From Pseudoalteromonas luteoviolacea (lineage in GTDB: Bacteria > Pseudomonadota > Gammaproteobacteria > Enterobacterales > Alteromonadaceae): a stretch of 64,000 bases of DNA. Position 1 is the stretch's first letter, and each line of letters opens with the position of its first letter. The notes under the pieces are model-generated. The model searched no databases and had not been told where the DNA came from. It saw only the letters and a list, made by a program, of their open reading frames with translations. Shown here one piece after another: positions 18,701 to 25,009 of this stretch. Location: positions 1,116,001 through 1,180,000 of the forward strand of contig NZ_CP015412.1 in NCBI RefSeq assembly GCF_001750165.1, in the 5' to 3' direction. Both the position numbers and the translations under genes were made by a program.

Positions 18701-19501
18701 CGACATCTCATTCTCCGTAGAAACTGAGATAAGAGAGTTATCTCTGGTGTCGAGTTTATGTATTCCCCCAGAGCGACCTGCTAACCATATGAATTCTTCG
18801 TCAAGCATGCCAGTTGATAACTCTCCATTTGCAAAGGTTTTAATTTGTGTGCCTTTTAATTCTCTTGTGCCAACATCAACACTCACTTTACAGAGTTGTT
18901 TTGTACCAATAAGCCAAAAGGTAGTAGGGTTTTGCCATAGAAAAAAACGAGGTTTGCTTTGTGGGTGCTGACACCCAGATATGTCAGAAAATAAGGCTTT
19001 ATAGTTTTTGCTAGGGTCTTGCCATACAATACCAGCTGTCGTAGCAATGAGGATCTGACCTTTTTTGTTACCCTTTATATCAAAAATTTGATTACTAGAG
19101 TCAACGCTCTCTATGAGAGGTGACTGATTAGAAAATTGACCCGTAACAGGGTCTAGTACAGATAACCCTTTTGCTCTTGAACCAATCCAGATATGACCAT
19201 TTTGTGCTTCCCAAAGTCGATATACATAATTTGCGACTAAGCTGTTGGGGTCATCTTTTTGGTTTAAAAAATGCTTAAACCCTGCGCCATCGTAGCGAAA
19301 GAAACCTTCTTGCGTTGTAAACCAAATAACGCCTTGTTTGTCTTGGATTATGTCTGTTATGACAGGTAACTGCCCTTTGTCACCAACAACTTGAAAGTTT
19401 GGAGACCCATTGTTATGAAATGGCTTGCTTAGAGTCTGAGAAGAAATTATCAGCAAAAAAGTTAAGGCAATACCAAAGTGCTTAAAAATATAGTTGAACA
19501 T
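15731..19501 (-). CDS. Periplasmic-propeller sensor histidine kinase
   Basis: This sensor kinase has about 1256 residues. The ATG at 19501 is preferred because it begins a signal/anchor sequence (MFNYIFKHFGIALTFLLIISS); the frame extends to 19594, but that extension is the end of an adjacent IS. Residues about 30-690 are two-component propeller (Reg_prop) repeats of the DxxGxxWFTT/IWIGT type. A Y_Y_Y domain (about 700-780) and a membrane helix (about 785-805) follow. A GAF domain with AIAIENA (about 850-1000), a HisKA-type region with H-box VAHEINTPVG and a HATPase with DNGKGMD and GLGLNII complete it. There is no receiver or DNA-binding domain, unlike classical hybrid systems of this class. 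Extracellular glycans are usual ligands. It is surrounded by IS remnants. Confidence 0.88.
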   Translation of the reverse strand: MFNYIFKHFGIALTFLLIISSQTLSKPFHNNGSPNFQVVGDKGQLPVITDIIQDKQGVIWFTTQEGFFRYDGAGFKHFLNQKDDPNSLVANYVYRLWEAQNGHIWIGSRAKGLSVLDPVTGQFSNQSPLIESVDSSNQIFDIKGNKKGQILIATTAGIVWQDPSKNYKALFSDISGCQHPQSKPRFFLWQNPTTFWLIGTKQLCKVSVDVGTRELKGTQIKTFANGELSTGMLDEEFIWLAGRSGGIHKLDTRDNSLISVSTENEMSLDIDSLLTFELLKFDNKTIWAGTYLSGILVIDRDNAKVLRVIHHQEGNTFSIGGNNVSAFLRDHTGLLWVGTWGTGMFKYNPINDVSHMITKVLVPGNTFRSADIFRVMERSNGELWFALNDKGIDIYSPKTGKLSPLISPEGLSDKKIMRMKELSNGDIWLAGLSELFYYQQATNSLKTFVFPTSDTIRSMLVDESDTIWLGMEDSLWRFSKERESFVQLKTVSNETEEFRYFVESMVIDKQNRLWIGASSGVYLLERGSDELIALSKKHSELSGIIASIIKDSQDRIWVANFSTTSLLTVQGKATDLLITDVTKRLFNEQAYLKNGFKIDGVLLEDLKGRIWASGLVIEEDINKAHKLNMGDFIIWIGSQIINQEGVIIATGPNGMLTLNTNLWQPWKYEPKTIISGVSINGHKIHELTASLELPPNTKSLRVDYAATDYLTPEKIQYAYQLSGYDEQWQLTNEHHITYTNLSPGSYVLKLKSTNSEGVWSQHVTSLPIQQLPAWYQTYWFYLLCIILLLILMSVVLKLRTQSLEQQKVKLQSLVDERTQHLIELGSMGQEITSSLDLDRVLEIIHSRISTLLDSHVFMVGLVNIKDNTLDMVAWYEGDEQIENAYFELSELNRPGPWCIANRKEIIARTQTELSEYLGNILEPVVGIKSESVIYLPLVINDNVVGCLSVQSPQKHAYPENTINMLRTISTYAAIAIENAKSHTFLINAQERLIESGKQASLSYLVSGVAHEINTPVGIALTTVSGLGSHAQDLKNKLENNQIRKSDIESFVTFSIEADKLMQSSLNRCSKLVQDFKKISADQFDSGKREVELKTYLEDILSTFSSVIAEHKISYHIEGDNPYLLIDPGIISQIMSNLIQNAITHAFDAEFDKQNNEIQKRISISVKACDRTVEIKFSDNGKGMDDETKSQIFIPFYTTKRGTERIGLGLNIIYNLTTSGLDGTLDVSSKKFEGSQFTLTFSWQKSEAFLPTKRSNK

Positions 19502-19573
19502 TTTAAATCCAAGGCAGGCTTTTACTGAGCTTAGATTATTATTCTTGTTTTTATAAACAAAAGAATAGTGATC

Positions 19574-19795
19574 TGATCCAGTAAAACTGGACACTACATA
19601 AAGCTACGTTTAATTGTTCAAATATTTCGGGGCTTAAATAGCCTAAGGCACGATGCCTTCTCTTCTTGGTGTAATCAATCTTGATGTACTAAAATATGTG
19701 CTGGCGCATGGTTTCACGGTTCATAATTGGTTCGTATTGAACCACTTCAACTTTCATTGAGTGGAAGAAGCTTGCGATACAAGCATTGACGCTCT
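19574..19795 (-). pseudogene. IS3-family OrfB transposase, C-terminal fragment
   Basis: Read leftward, the sequence gives SVNACIASFFHSMKVE, then QYEPIMNRETMRQHIF, an in-frame stop (TAG), and then IDYTKKRRHRALGYLSPEIF. This is the DDE-domain end of IS3-group OrfB. The fragment finishes in an IS-like terminus at 19574-19596 containing CAGTAAAACTGGACAC. That terminus differs from the end beside the OrfA fragment at 15.7 kb, so the two are probably different elements. It is inactive because of truncation and the internal stop. Confidence 0.75.
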
Positions 19796-19805
19796 TATGT
19801 CAAGG

Positions 19806-19946
19806 TCAAGTGAGTTTTGACAAATCAGACACAATAATTGAATACAACTCTCTTGCAATATAGCGTTTCAAGCAAAGCTGGATCTCTTTAGTTGATTTAC
19901 CTTCTGATGAACTCTTTTCTACATATTTTCTCGTTCTGAAATCACT
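19806..19946 (-). pseudogene. Transposase C-terminal remnant (IS110-like tail)
   Basis: An open stretch of about 46 codons ending at TGA (19806-19808) gives FRTRKYVEKSSSEGKSTKEI and LCLKRYIARELYSII. This resembles the C-terminal tail seen in many IS110/IS116/IS902 transposases (RTxAYxxRRxxEGKSxxEIxRCLKRYxARE). The family is assigned from memory of that tail with moderate confidence. The remainder of the protein is missing, and a GTGCCTGTCC repeat pair lies immediately upstream. Confidence 0.5.
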
Positions 19947-19960
19947 ACGCATGCGTAAAA

Positions 19961-20010
19961 AATTTGTGTCTGTCCCATTTGGTTATTTAGTGCCTGTCCC
20001 ATTTGGTTAT
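19961..20010 (+). repeat. Two GTGCCTGTCC-type repeats
   Basis: GTGTCTGTCC (19966-19975) and GTGCCTGTCC (19990-19999) are each followed by CATTTGGTTATTT. They belong to the same family as the copies flanking the RAYT gene. Confidence 0.8.
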
Positions 20011-20187
20011 TTTGGGTAGCGCCCTCATGAGATCCAAATGACGTCTTATTTGCCTATGCAGTCACAATGCCTGCTGGCAGCTGTCCCTCTGAGGTTCCAA
20101 ATAAGACTATTACCGTTTAATTCATCACTGCTTTTTACCGATTGCTATGTCTTGTTATTTTTAACTTCGTTACTTTATTCAGCTAAA

Positions 20188-20286
20188 TTAAGCGCATGCG
20201 TTTTTTACATCAAACTCTGTTTTCTGAGCCAATACTACCCATATAGTCCTTGCTAATTTATTCGCCAAAGCAACCACTGATTTGCA
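20188..20286 (-). pseudogene. IS110/IS1111-type transposase, C-terminal fragment
   Basis: The frame reads KSVVALANKLARTIWVVLAQ, then KTEFDVKNACA and a stop at 20188-20190. This is the typical end of IS1111-subgroup transposases (NKAVVALANKMARxxWAVL). It begins abruptly where a GTGCCTGTCC repeat starts. The N-terminal piece at 13.67 kb is in opposite orientation, so either two copies were truncated or one copy was split by inversion. IS1111-attC elements are known to insert into attC sites, and this one abuts the attC of the last intact cassette. Confidence 0.7.
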
Positions 20287-20325
20287 ACTACAAATAATTT
20301 GTGCCTGTCCCATTTTGTTATCTGA
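20287..20325 (+). repeat. GTGCCTGTCC repeat interrupting a cassette attC
   Basis: CAAATAATTTGTGCCTGTCC (core 20301-20310), then CATTTTGTTATC. The AATAATTT flank matches the copy at 15381. Its right edge fuses with TTGTTATC, the first part of an attC belonging to the TIGR02391 cassette, so that attC is truncated. Confidence 0.75.
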
Positions 20326-20327
20326 TC

Positions 20328-21032
20328 TTAAATGCGTTCATCGACCTTGCACATTAGCAAACTTGCTAGCGATATTAGGTGCAAAGCCTTATTTGCATCA
20401 GGGTTTAAATTTGAATGTGCTTTAGGGTTTCTTATACCTATCATTGCCCCAGCCATAATTTGCATGTAACCCTGCTGAATATTACGGTCAGTCTCAGTTT
20501 CCAAGTCACTTAGTTTGATAATTGGGTTTTGAGGAGAAAATGCAGTATTCATTAGCCCCGCACCATCTGACTCTCTTCCCGTTTCAGCGACAAAGATAAG
20601 TTTTACTGCATCATTAACTTCTTTGAATGCAGCTTCTACAGCATCACCTCTGAAGCCAGCATCAAAACGTGGTTTTGCTAGAGCTTTAATTCGGGGATGA
20701 ATTAAGCTCCAATACCAATCTGTTGGGTTTGAAGCTGAATCAATATTTTCAGATTCAAGTTGGTGTTTAATTTCCGGTATTACAAAGCCCTGAACTCTCT
20801 CCAAAGCTTGAATTGCATCACCTTGCAGTGGCAATAGAACTTCCAAAAAACCAACTAAATTACTCCAACCAAATGTCTGACAAAAACACTTCAGAGTGTC
20901 GATTTTTCCCACTAGATCATTATCAATTACGCTCTGAAGCTCAAGGACGTCATAATAATGATTCAAATTAATCTCATAAGCTTCAAGCTCTGACACGATT
21001 CTGTTGATCGCATCACTTCTATGCTGTGTCAA
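20328..21032 (-). CDS. TIGR02391 (Ymh) family protein, integron cassette 5
   Basis: This protein of about 234 residues starts at TTG 21032 with AGGGGA five bases upstream. The C-terminal half is the TIGR02391/Hypoth_Ymh domain: LIHPRIKALAKPRFDAGFRG, then AVEAAFKEVNDAVK, then MIGIRNPKAHSN. The RNPxAH motif is the family hallmark and is shared with Abi-like and HEPN-type proteins. The N-terminal half is helical without a known domain. The family occurs in cassettes and near restriction or abortive-infection genes. A defence or RNase role is therefore plausible but unproven. It is the last cassette before the array is broken; its attC is cut off after TAACAA. Confidence 0.8.
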   Translation of the reverse strand: MTQHRSDAINRIVSELEAYEINLNHYYDVLELQSVIDNDLVGKIDTLKCFCQTFGWSNLVGFLEVLLPLQGDAIQALERVQGFVIPEIKHQLESENIDSASNPTDWYWSLIHPRIKALAKPRFDAGFRGDAVEAAFKEVNDAVKLIFVAETGRESDGAGLMNTAFSPQNPIIKLSDLETETDRNIQQGYMQIMAGAMIGIRNPKAHSNLNPDANKALHLISLASLLMCKVDERI

Positions 21033-21050
21033 TTTTATCCCCTAAGCATT

Positions 21051-21146
21051 TAACGCTTGCCTAACCGGCGTAAAATGCTTGGCTAAAATTAGCGACGAAG
21101 GAGCGCAGCCAAGCAATTTGCGTCCTTGGGTTTAGGCACTTGTTAG
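21051..21146 (-). other. attC recombination site (cassette 4/5)
   Basis: On the coding strand the site runs from CTAACAAGTGCCTAAAC to GTTAGGCAAGCGTTA, with an imperfect inverted repeat between (TTGGCTGCGC... / ...TTTTAGCCAAGC). The simple sites R'' (TAACAAG) and R' (GCGTTA) and the complementary L pair (TGCCTAAAC / GTTAGGCA) are all visible. The DUF4062 stop codon lies inside it. Confidence 0.9.
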
Positions 21147-22240
21147 GTATCTTTTTCAGTACTCTCAACAATTTCACTTCCTATCTTTCTGGAAGCTTTC
21201 TTGTGACGACTGATAGCCCTTAATTGAACCATAAGTTGGTCTCCATAAGGTGTTAACGTCCAGTATGTTTTTGTATCCCTTATACTTCTTTTCTTGTCAC
21301 TTTCTTTTAGTAGCCCTAAAGCTCTTAACTGAATCATGCAAGTATAAATATCGTCCTGTTTAAACGAAAAAGATTTCAATCTATGCCCTTTTAGATCTTC
21401 ATCATCTTCGTATTCATCTCTCGCTAGCTTAATTAAAGACTTTCTGAATTCGTCTTGTAAAACAGTTTCTGTAGCTTCATTTATTAATACTGGAGCTATA
21501 GCAGCAAAGATATCGTTCCAACTAGGGCTTATAGTCGCCTCGTAATGAATTTCATCTCCCCACCCACCGTGAGGTGGCACAGCTTCAAATGTAAATTCAA
21601 GATCAAAAGAATCTTCGCCTTGCATAAGGTCTTCAGTTCCTGGTGGGGGGGTTGTGCGTGTATCTTCTAGTTCACTTTCAAGTTCCGATATCTTTTGCTT
21701 TAAACTAAGAACTTCTTTAATAGTTGCTTCTGAAGGCACATTGTCAGCTCTAACCCAACCAATAGCAGGCGATCTTTTAACTGTTGATGTTAAACCTATT
21801 ATTACCTTAGATTTAAGCTCATCAGCGTTAGACCAGTAAACACAAGTATGCTTATTTTCCACTTCTTCTCTAAAAGATTTCAGTTTCTTCCACGCAAGTT
21901 CATCAGTTTCTGTCTTATCACGGGGTAAGTTATCTGGATTTTGATGCAACAATGGGATGACGGCTTTTTTAGTTGCAACAGCATACCTATACTCTTTTTC
22001 GGTATAACTCAAGCCTTCCTCATCGAGCGAACCATATCTTCCACCTATGATTAAAACGTAATAGTCCGAAGCATCAATTACATCTCTTATTAAATTCCAA
22101 GCAGTATCATCAGCGGCCGGAAACAACTCCATACCTGCTGGCATATGATCCATCTCTAATATCGATTTAAGAACAGCCTGTCTTTCTTCAATCAAATCTA
22201 CAAACGTTGACGAAATGAAAATTTGAAATCTTTTGTCCAT
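21143..22240 (-). CDS. DUF4062 domain protein, integron cassette 4
   Basis: This 365-residue protein has residues 1 to about 90 forming a DUF4062 domain: FQIFISSTFVDLIEERQAV, GMELFPAADDTAW, VIDASDYYVLIIGGRYGS, then SYTEKEYRYAV. This is a Rossmann-like fold often compared with TIR/SEFIR domains and found at the N-termini of STAND-type defence proteins. The middle (about 180-200) is a short coiled coil. The C-terminal part (about 290-350) resembles a winged helix (IRALGLLKESDKKRS, YWTLTPYGDQL). The ATG at 22240 has GGAG upstream. It is cytoplasmic. A sensor/effector role in anti-phage response is suggested by family context, not shown. Confidence 0.82.
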   Translation of the reverse strand: MDKRFQIFISSTFVDLIEERQAVLKSILEMDHMPAGMELFPAADDTAWNLIRDVIDASDYYVLIIGGRYGSLDEEGLSYTEKEYRYAVATKKAVIPLLHQNPDNLPRDKTETDELAWKKLKSFREEVENKHTCVYWSNADELKSKVIIGLTSTVKRSPAIGWVRADNVPSEATIKEVLSLKQKISELESELEDTRTTPPPGTEDLMQGEDSFDLEFTFEAVPPHGGWGDEIHYEATISPSWNDIFAAIAPVLINEATETVLQDEFRKSLIKLARDEYEDDEDLKGHRLKSFSFKQDDIYTCMIQLRALGLLKESDKKRSIRDTKTYWTLTPYGDQLMVQLRAISRHKKASRKIGSEIVESTEKDT

Positions 22241-22266
22241 TTAAACTCCAAAGATTAACTGATAAC

Positions 22267-22357
22267 TAACGCTCGATTAACGGGTTAAAATAAGTGGGCT
22301 AAAATTGAGCGAAGCGAAAAGCCCACTGTTTTTAATCCCTGTTTAATTGCTTGTTAA
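22267..22357 (-). other. attC recombination site (cassette 3/4)
   Basis: On the coding strand it runs from TTAACAAGCAATTAAACAGG to CCCGTTAATCGAGCGTTA, with the central inverted repeat AGTGGGCTTTTCGC / TTTTAGCCCACT. The upstream cassette's last eight codons (LNKQLNRD) and stop lie within it. Confidence 0.9.
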
Positions 22358-22688
22358 GTGCCTTTAGCACTCTTTGAAAAGCTGACAGTAACACTACTAA
22401 CCAACCTATAAAAACAAATGAAATTAAAGCCCATCGAATGTACTCCCAATATTGAGTCTTTGACTCAAAACTACCATGAGCAATAACTTTATAATTATTG
22501 TTGGTCAACCAATTAGGAAACTCACCTCTCTCCATTCTTCGTTTGTAATTTCCTTCCTCACCACCGCCAATGCTTAACAATAGAGATGGTTTGATTACCA
22601 ACTCGTAATCTAATGAACCACCTGGTTTATGTATACATGTCCAAAATAAGCATACTGTAGCGATCAATAATGTGACACAAAACTTCAT
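22332..22688 (-). CDS. Hypothetical membrane protein, integron cassette 3
   Basis: This small protein of about 118 residues has an N-terminal hydrophobic segment (KFCVTLLIATVCLFWTCI) and a second membrane helix near the C-terminus (YIRWALISFVFIGWLVVLLS). A polar loop lies between them, probably periplasmic, with GGGEEGNYKRRMERGEFP. The ATG at 22688 is chosen; a GTG two codons earlier lies at the end of the preceding attC. The last residues, LNKQLNRD, are encoded by the attC site itself. No family is recognised. Small two-helix membrane proteins are common in cassette arrays, sometimes as immunity or toxin partners, but nothing here shows that. Confidence 0.7.
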   Translation of the reverse strand: MKFCVTLLIATVCLFWTCIHKPGGSLDYELVIKPSLLLSIGGGEEGNYKRRMERGEFPNWLTNNNYKVIAHGSFESKTQYWEYIRWALISFVFIGWLVVLLSAFQRVLKALNKQLNRD

Positions 22689-22695
22689 AGGCACT

Positions 22696-22818
22696 TAACG
22701 CCGCGTTAAGTGGTGAGCAACGCAGAGCACCACACCTAAGTCATTGTGCCGTAGACACTAAAGCTGAATCAAACCGAAAATGCCAAGCGTTGGGAATCCG
22801 TCTTAAACGCCTTGTTAT
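22696..22818 (-). other. attC recombination site (cassette 2/3)
   Basis: On the coding strand it runs from ATAACAAGGCGTTTAAGACG to CACTTAACGCGGCGTTA, about 123 bases, the longest of the set. The left simple site and about 50 bases of the arm are translated as the C-terminus of cassette 2. Confidence 0.88.
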
Positions 22819-23458
22819 GCATAATTTCACGCACTGCATCTGCTAGACCGTAGACCAGCAATGAATCTTGAACTCTCGCCGCTGGGTGGGCGAACATGAT
22901 TACCGCCTTGCCTTCAGAATTTAAAAACCACTTAACCCCCCTACTTGTTTCGTATACTTCCGTTTTATCGAGGTCTAAAGCCCAGCGAAACTCCCACCCT
23001 GTGCCACAGCACACCGTTATATCAGGGCTATATAATGAGTATTGCTTATGTATATACTCTTTATCCTCTGTTACAACTTCGTTGAAACTTGCTTTTATAG
23101 TTGTATGCCCGCCCGGTGATTTTTTGAGATTCATAGCACAAATTGATTTCAAGGTATCTTTCCGATCCTCTTCGGTAATATCAGCCAGTTCAGACCAGCT
23201 TACATCTTGATCAAATATTGAAATGCACTTAACCCACCGCGAAATATTATTCCATGTGTGTGAACGCGCACCGTCTCGAACAAACTGCCTTAGGTCCCAA
23301 CCACCGCCACCTTCGTCATTGACTTCTTTAAGCACAAAACAGAGCTTTAGTGGAGAACTGATATAGTGTTCTTCAGATACGACGCCATCTACAACAAAGC
23401 CTTCTCGTTTGCCGATCCAACTGTCGAATAATTTTGTTTCATATTCGTAAATGCTCAT
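22769..23458 (-). CDS. Hypothetical protein, integron cassette 2
   Basis: This 229-residue cytoplasmic protein has a good GGAGAACT-ATG start at 23458. Features include LKLCFVLKEVNDEGGGGWDLR near residue 40, PDITVCCGTGWEFRWAL near 150 and a late MFAHPAAR motif. The order (KEVN near the N-terminus, CCGTG, then HPxxR) is reminiscent of the uracil-DNA glycosylase fold, but the match is weak and I do not assign it. The final 17 residues or so (HNKAFKTDSQRLAFSV) are translated attC sequence, so the native protein may effectively end near VREIM. Confidence 0.75.
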   Translation of the reverse strand: MSIYEYETKLFDSWIGKREGFVVDGVVSEEHYISSPLKLCFVLKEVNDEGGGGWDLRQFVRDGARSHTWNNISRWVKCISIFDQDVSWSELADITEEDRKDTLKSICAMNLKKSPGGHTTIKASFNEVVTEDKEYIHKQYSLYSPDITVCCGTGWEFRWALDLDKTEVYETSRGVKWFLNSEGKAVIMFAHPAARVQDSLLVYGLADAVREIMHNKAFKTDSQRLAFSV

Positions 23459-23474
23459 AGTTCTCCATTATGCA

Positions 23475-23574
23475 TAACGCCGCAAATAAACGGCTAAAAA
23501 TAGTTGGCTATAATTTGTGAGGCACGAACAAAGCCAACTGTTTTTTGTCCGCATTTTTTAATTTGCCTTGTTAT
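23475..23574 (-). other. attC recombination site (cassette 1/2)
   Basis: On the coding strand it runs from ATAACAAGGCAAATTAAAAA to TAGCCGTTTATTTGCGGCGTTA, with the central inverted repeat CAGTTGGCTTTG / ATAGCCAACT. It begins three bases after the stop of cassette 1. Confidence 0.9.
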
Positions 23575-23576
23575 GT

Positions 23577-24203
23577 TTACATTACCACAATAGGTATATC
23601 CCAATTTGTATTAGAGTTACCACCTATGGCTATATATTTAGCATTGTCAACGATGCTTTTCCCTATTTGCGAAAATTCGATGTTGGGGTATTTATTAATT
23701 ATAATTCCCGTATCGATTTTAAACTGGTCTGAATAATTGACCTTAACTCCAGTAACAGTCAAGCCAAAACTATCTGTTTGGATAAAGTCGAAATTTCCAA
23801 TATAGGTAGCCTTACCAGCTATGATTTCGAATTCAATTGACATGGGCAACGCTGGCTTAATAAAGGCATAACCACTCGCAACTCCCCAACGCCATACTTT
23901 ATACTTTCCAGCAGGTAATTCGACAGCAAATACTTCCCCTTTACGATCTAAATGTGAAAAATCGCCCTCAGGAAAAATGGGCAATAAAGCTGTACCTGCA
24001 CCAAATTCAATGTATCCTTTGTTCTCATTATCAATACCTTGAAAGTAAACTGAATATCCAGAGTAGCTACCTTGTACACTAATTGAAGAAATTAGCACTC
24101 CCTTTCCTGACTGAGAGTTTAAAGAATAATTACCTTTGATATTTGTTGAAGCACAACCCGTTAAAACAAGTACGGTTAAAATTAAAATAAATATATTTTT
24201 CAT
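23577..24203 (-). CDS. Lipoprotein, integron cassette 1
   Basis: This 208-residue protein has a lipoprotein signal (MKNIFILILTVLVLTGCAST, lipobox LTGC). The mature part is beta-rich: GKGVLISSISVQGSYSGY, FAVELPAGKYKVWRWG, then IEFEIIAGKATYIGNFDF. That pattern (hydrophobic strand, PAGxY, then AGxxxYIG) recalls small DUF2846-like lipoproteins, but I do not assign a family. It is the cassette nearest the attI-like site and so would be the most recently captured if the array has not been rearranged. The function is unknown; it probably faces the periplasm. Confidence 0.8.
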   Translation of the reverse strand: MKNIFILILTVLVLTGCASTNIKGNYSLNSQSGKGVLISSISVQGSYSGYSVYFQGIDNENKGYIEFGAGTALLPIFPEGDFSHLDRKGEVFAVELPAGKYKVWRWGVASGYAFIKPALPMSIEFEIIAGKATYIGNFDFIQTDSFGLTVTGVKVNYSDQFKIDTGIIINKYPNIEFSQIGKSIVDNAKYIAIGGNSNTNWDIPIVVM

Positions 24204-24226
24204 ATACTCTTATTCTTCTGTAAACA

Positions 24227-24300
24227 TAACATTTTTATCTACGACAAATGTCGCATAACAACAGCGTAATGCCTGCCGCATAACAACAGCTTTTCAAATA
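24227..24300 (-). other. attI-like site with 25-base direct repeats
   Basis: The boundary of cassette 1 (AATG^TTATGTTTAC on the coding strand) is not preceded by an attC. Two copies of GCTGTTGTTATGCG, 25 bases apart (plus-strand 24253-24266 and 24278-24291), lie there instead. Integron attI sites carry such direct repeats as extra integrase-binding sites, and this one lies between intI and the first cassette, as expected. The assignment rests on position and repeats only. Confidence 0.55.
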
Positions 24301-24411
24301 CGCACTTTAATACCCCCAACCATAACAATAAGTTAAGCAGATGTCATCAAGTTAGAAAGGGTTAAAGTACGTCACTTGTCGTATAACAGTGATAGGTGAC
24401 AAATACCAAAC

Positions 24412-24431
24412 AACTGTATTTATACACATAC
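24412..24431 (+). promoter_or_regulatory. Possible LexA box upstream of intI remnant
   Basis: AACTGTATTTATACACATAC contains CTGT-N8-ACAT against the LexA consensus CTGT-N8-ACAG, with the AT-rich centre typical of the site. It lies about 40-55 bases upstream of the intI frame. SOS control of integron integrases is established in Vibrio and class 1 integrons. One base deviates from consensus. Confidence 0.4.
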
Positions 24432-24467
24432 TAACAAATCAAAATAGAACAGGTTATAAAGTCGCCC

Positions 24468-24698
24468 TTGTCCATAATTCAGGCCCGTATGTATACACAG
24501 AGATATGCCAAAAGTACTATTTCATGTAATCTCTATTGGATAACTGCCTCTATTCGATTTCATAATTTATTGCACCCAAAAACACTTGGTGACGAGGCGG
24601 TAGAACAGTTTTTGAGTCACTTAGCTAACCAACAAAACGTGGCTGCAAAAGAACAAGTTTGGGGCAGACATACATTCTTTGCTTTGGAACAGACATAA
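24468..24698 (+). pseudogene. intI: Integron integrase IntI, N-terminal remnant
   Basis: The 76-residue frame contains RMYTQRYAKSTIS, NLYWITASIRFHNLLHP, GDEAVEQFLSHLANQQNVAAKEQ. This matches the SAM-like N-terminal domain of IntI (for example Vibrio IntIA: RYYAKKTIEAYLHWI, FHNKKHPSLMGDKEVEEFL). After about residue 62 the match stops, and the frame ends at 24698. The catalytic domain (RHRY tyrosine recombinase residues) is entirely missing. The start is a TTG without a good ribosome site, so the original start may also be lost. Its orientation, opposite to the cassettes and next to the attI-like site, is canonical for integrons. Confidence 0.85.
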
Positions 24699-25009
24699 AT
24701 TAATTGCTTAAATTCGGTTGTGTAAGATTTATTTTTATGTTTTTTAATTTAGCACCTTAGTATTGGAACATGGTCCATTATTAAAGTGTCCGGCTCGATT
24801 AAACGGGTTCATTAAAGGATAAAGCACCTATGCCGGGCAGAAGTTTTGCGTTTGGTTTTAGAGGCCATTTCTGATTTTTTTGTCACTGTAGTCAAAGGGG
24901 CTTAGGCCCCTTTTTCATGTCTGAATGATGAGTTCGTCTTAATGAGTGTATCTGACTGAGGACATTAACCTAAAGCATCTTGCGGTTGCGCCCAAAGTTG
25001 ACAGGGGGT
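24699..25009. other. Intergenic region beyond the intI remnant
   Basis: No coding potential was seen and no trace of the missing integrase C-terminus was recognised. It contains a bidirectional hairpin terminator at 24894-24915. Confidence 0.5.
24894..24917 (+). terminator. Rho-independent terminator
   Basis: The 8-bp stem AAAGGGGC / GCCCCTTT (24894-24901 with 24906-24913) has a TTAG loop followed by a T run. It could be the original terminator of intI. Confidence 0.8.

Noticed and set aside
15702..19795. One IS3 composite transposon carrying the histidine kinase
   Set aside because: The two flanking IS3-type termini differ in sequence and the fragments are in the same orientation with different deletions, so a single composite unit is not supported.
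20038..20256. 72-residue plus-strand ORF among the IS remnants
   Set aside because: Overlaps an antisense IS110 C-terminal fragment with clear homology; no independent support.
22769..23458. Uracil-DNA glycosylase assignment for cassette 2
   Set aside because: Only a loose motif order (KEVN, CCGTG, HPxxR) fits; active-site residues cannot be confirmed by eye.
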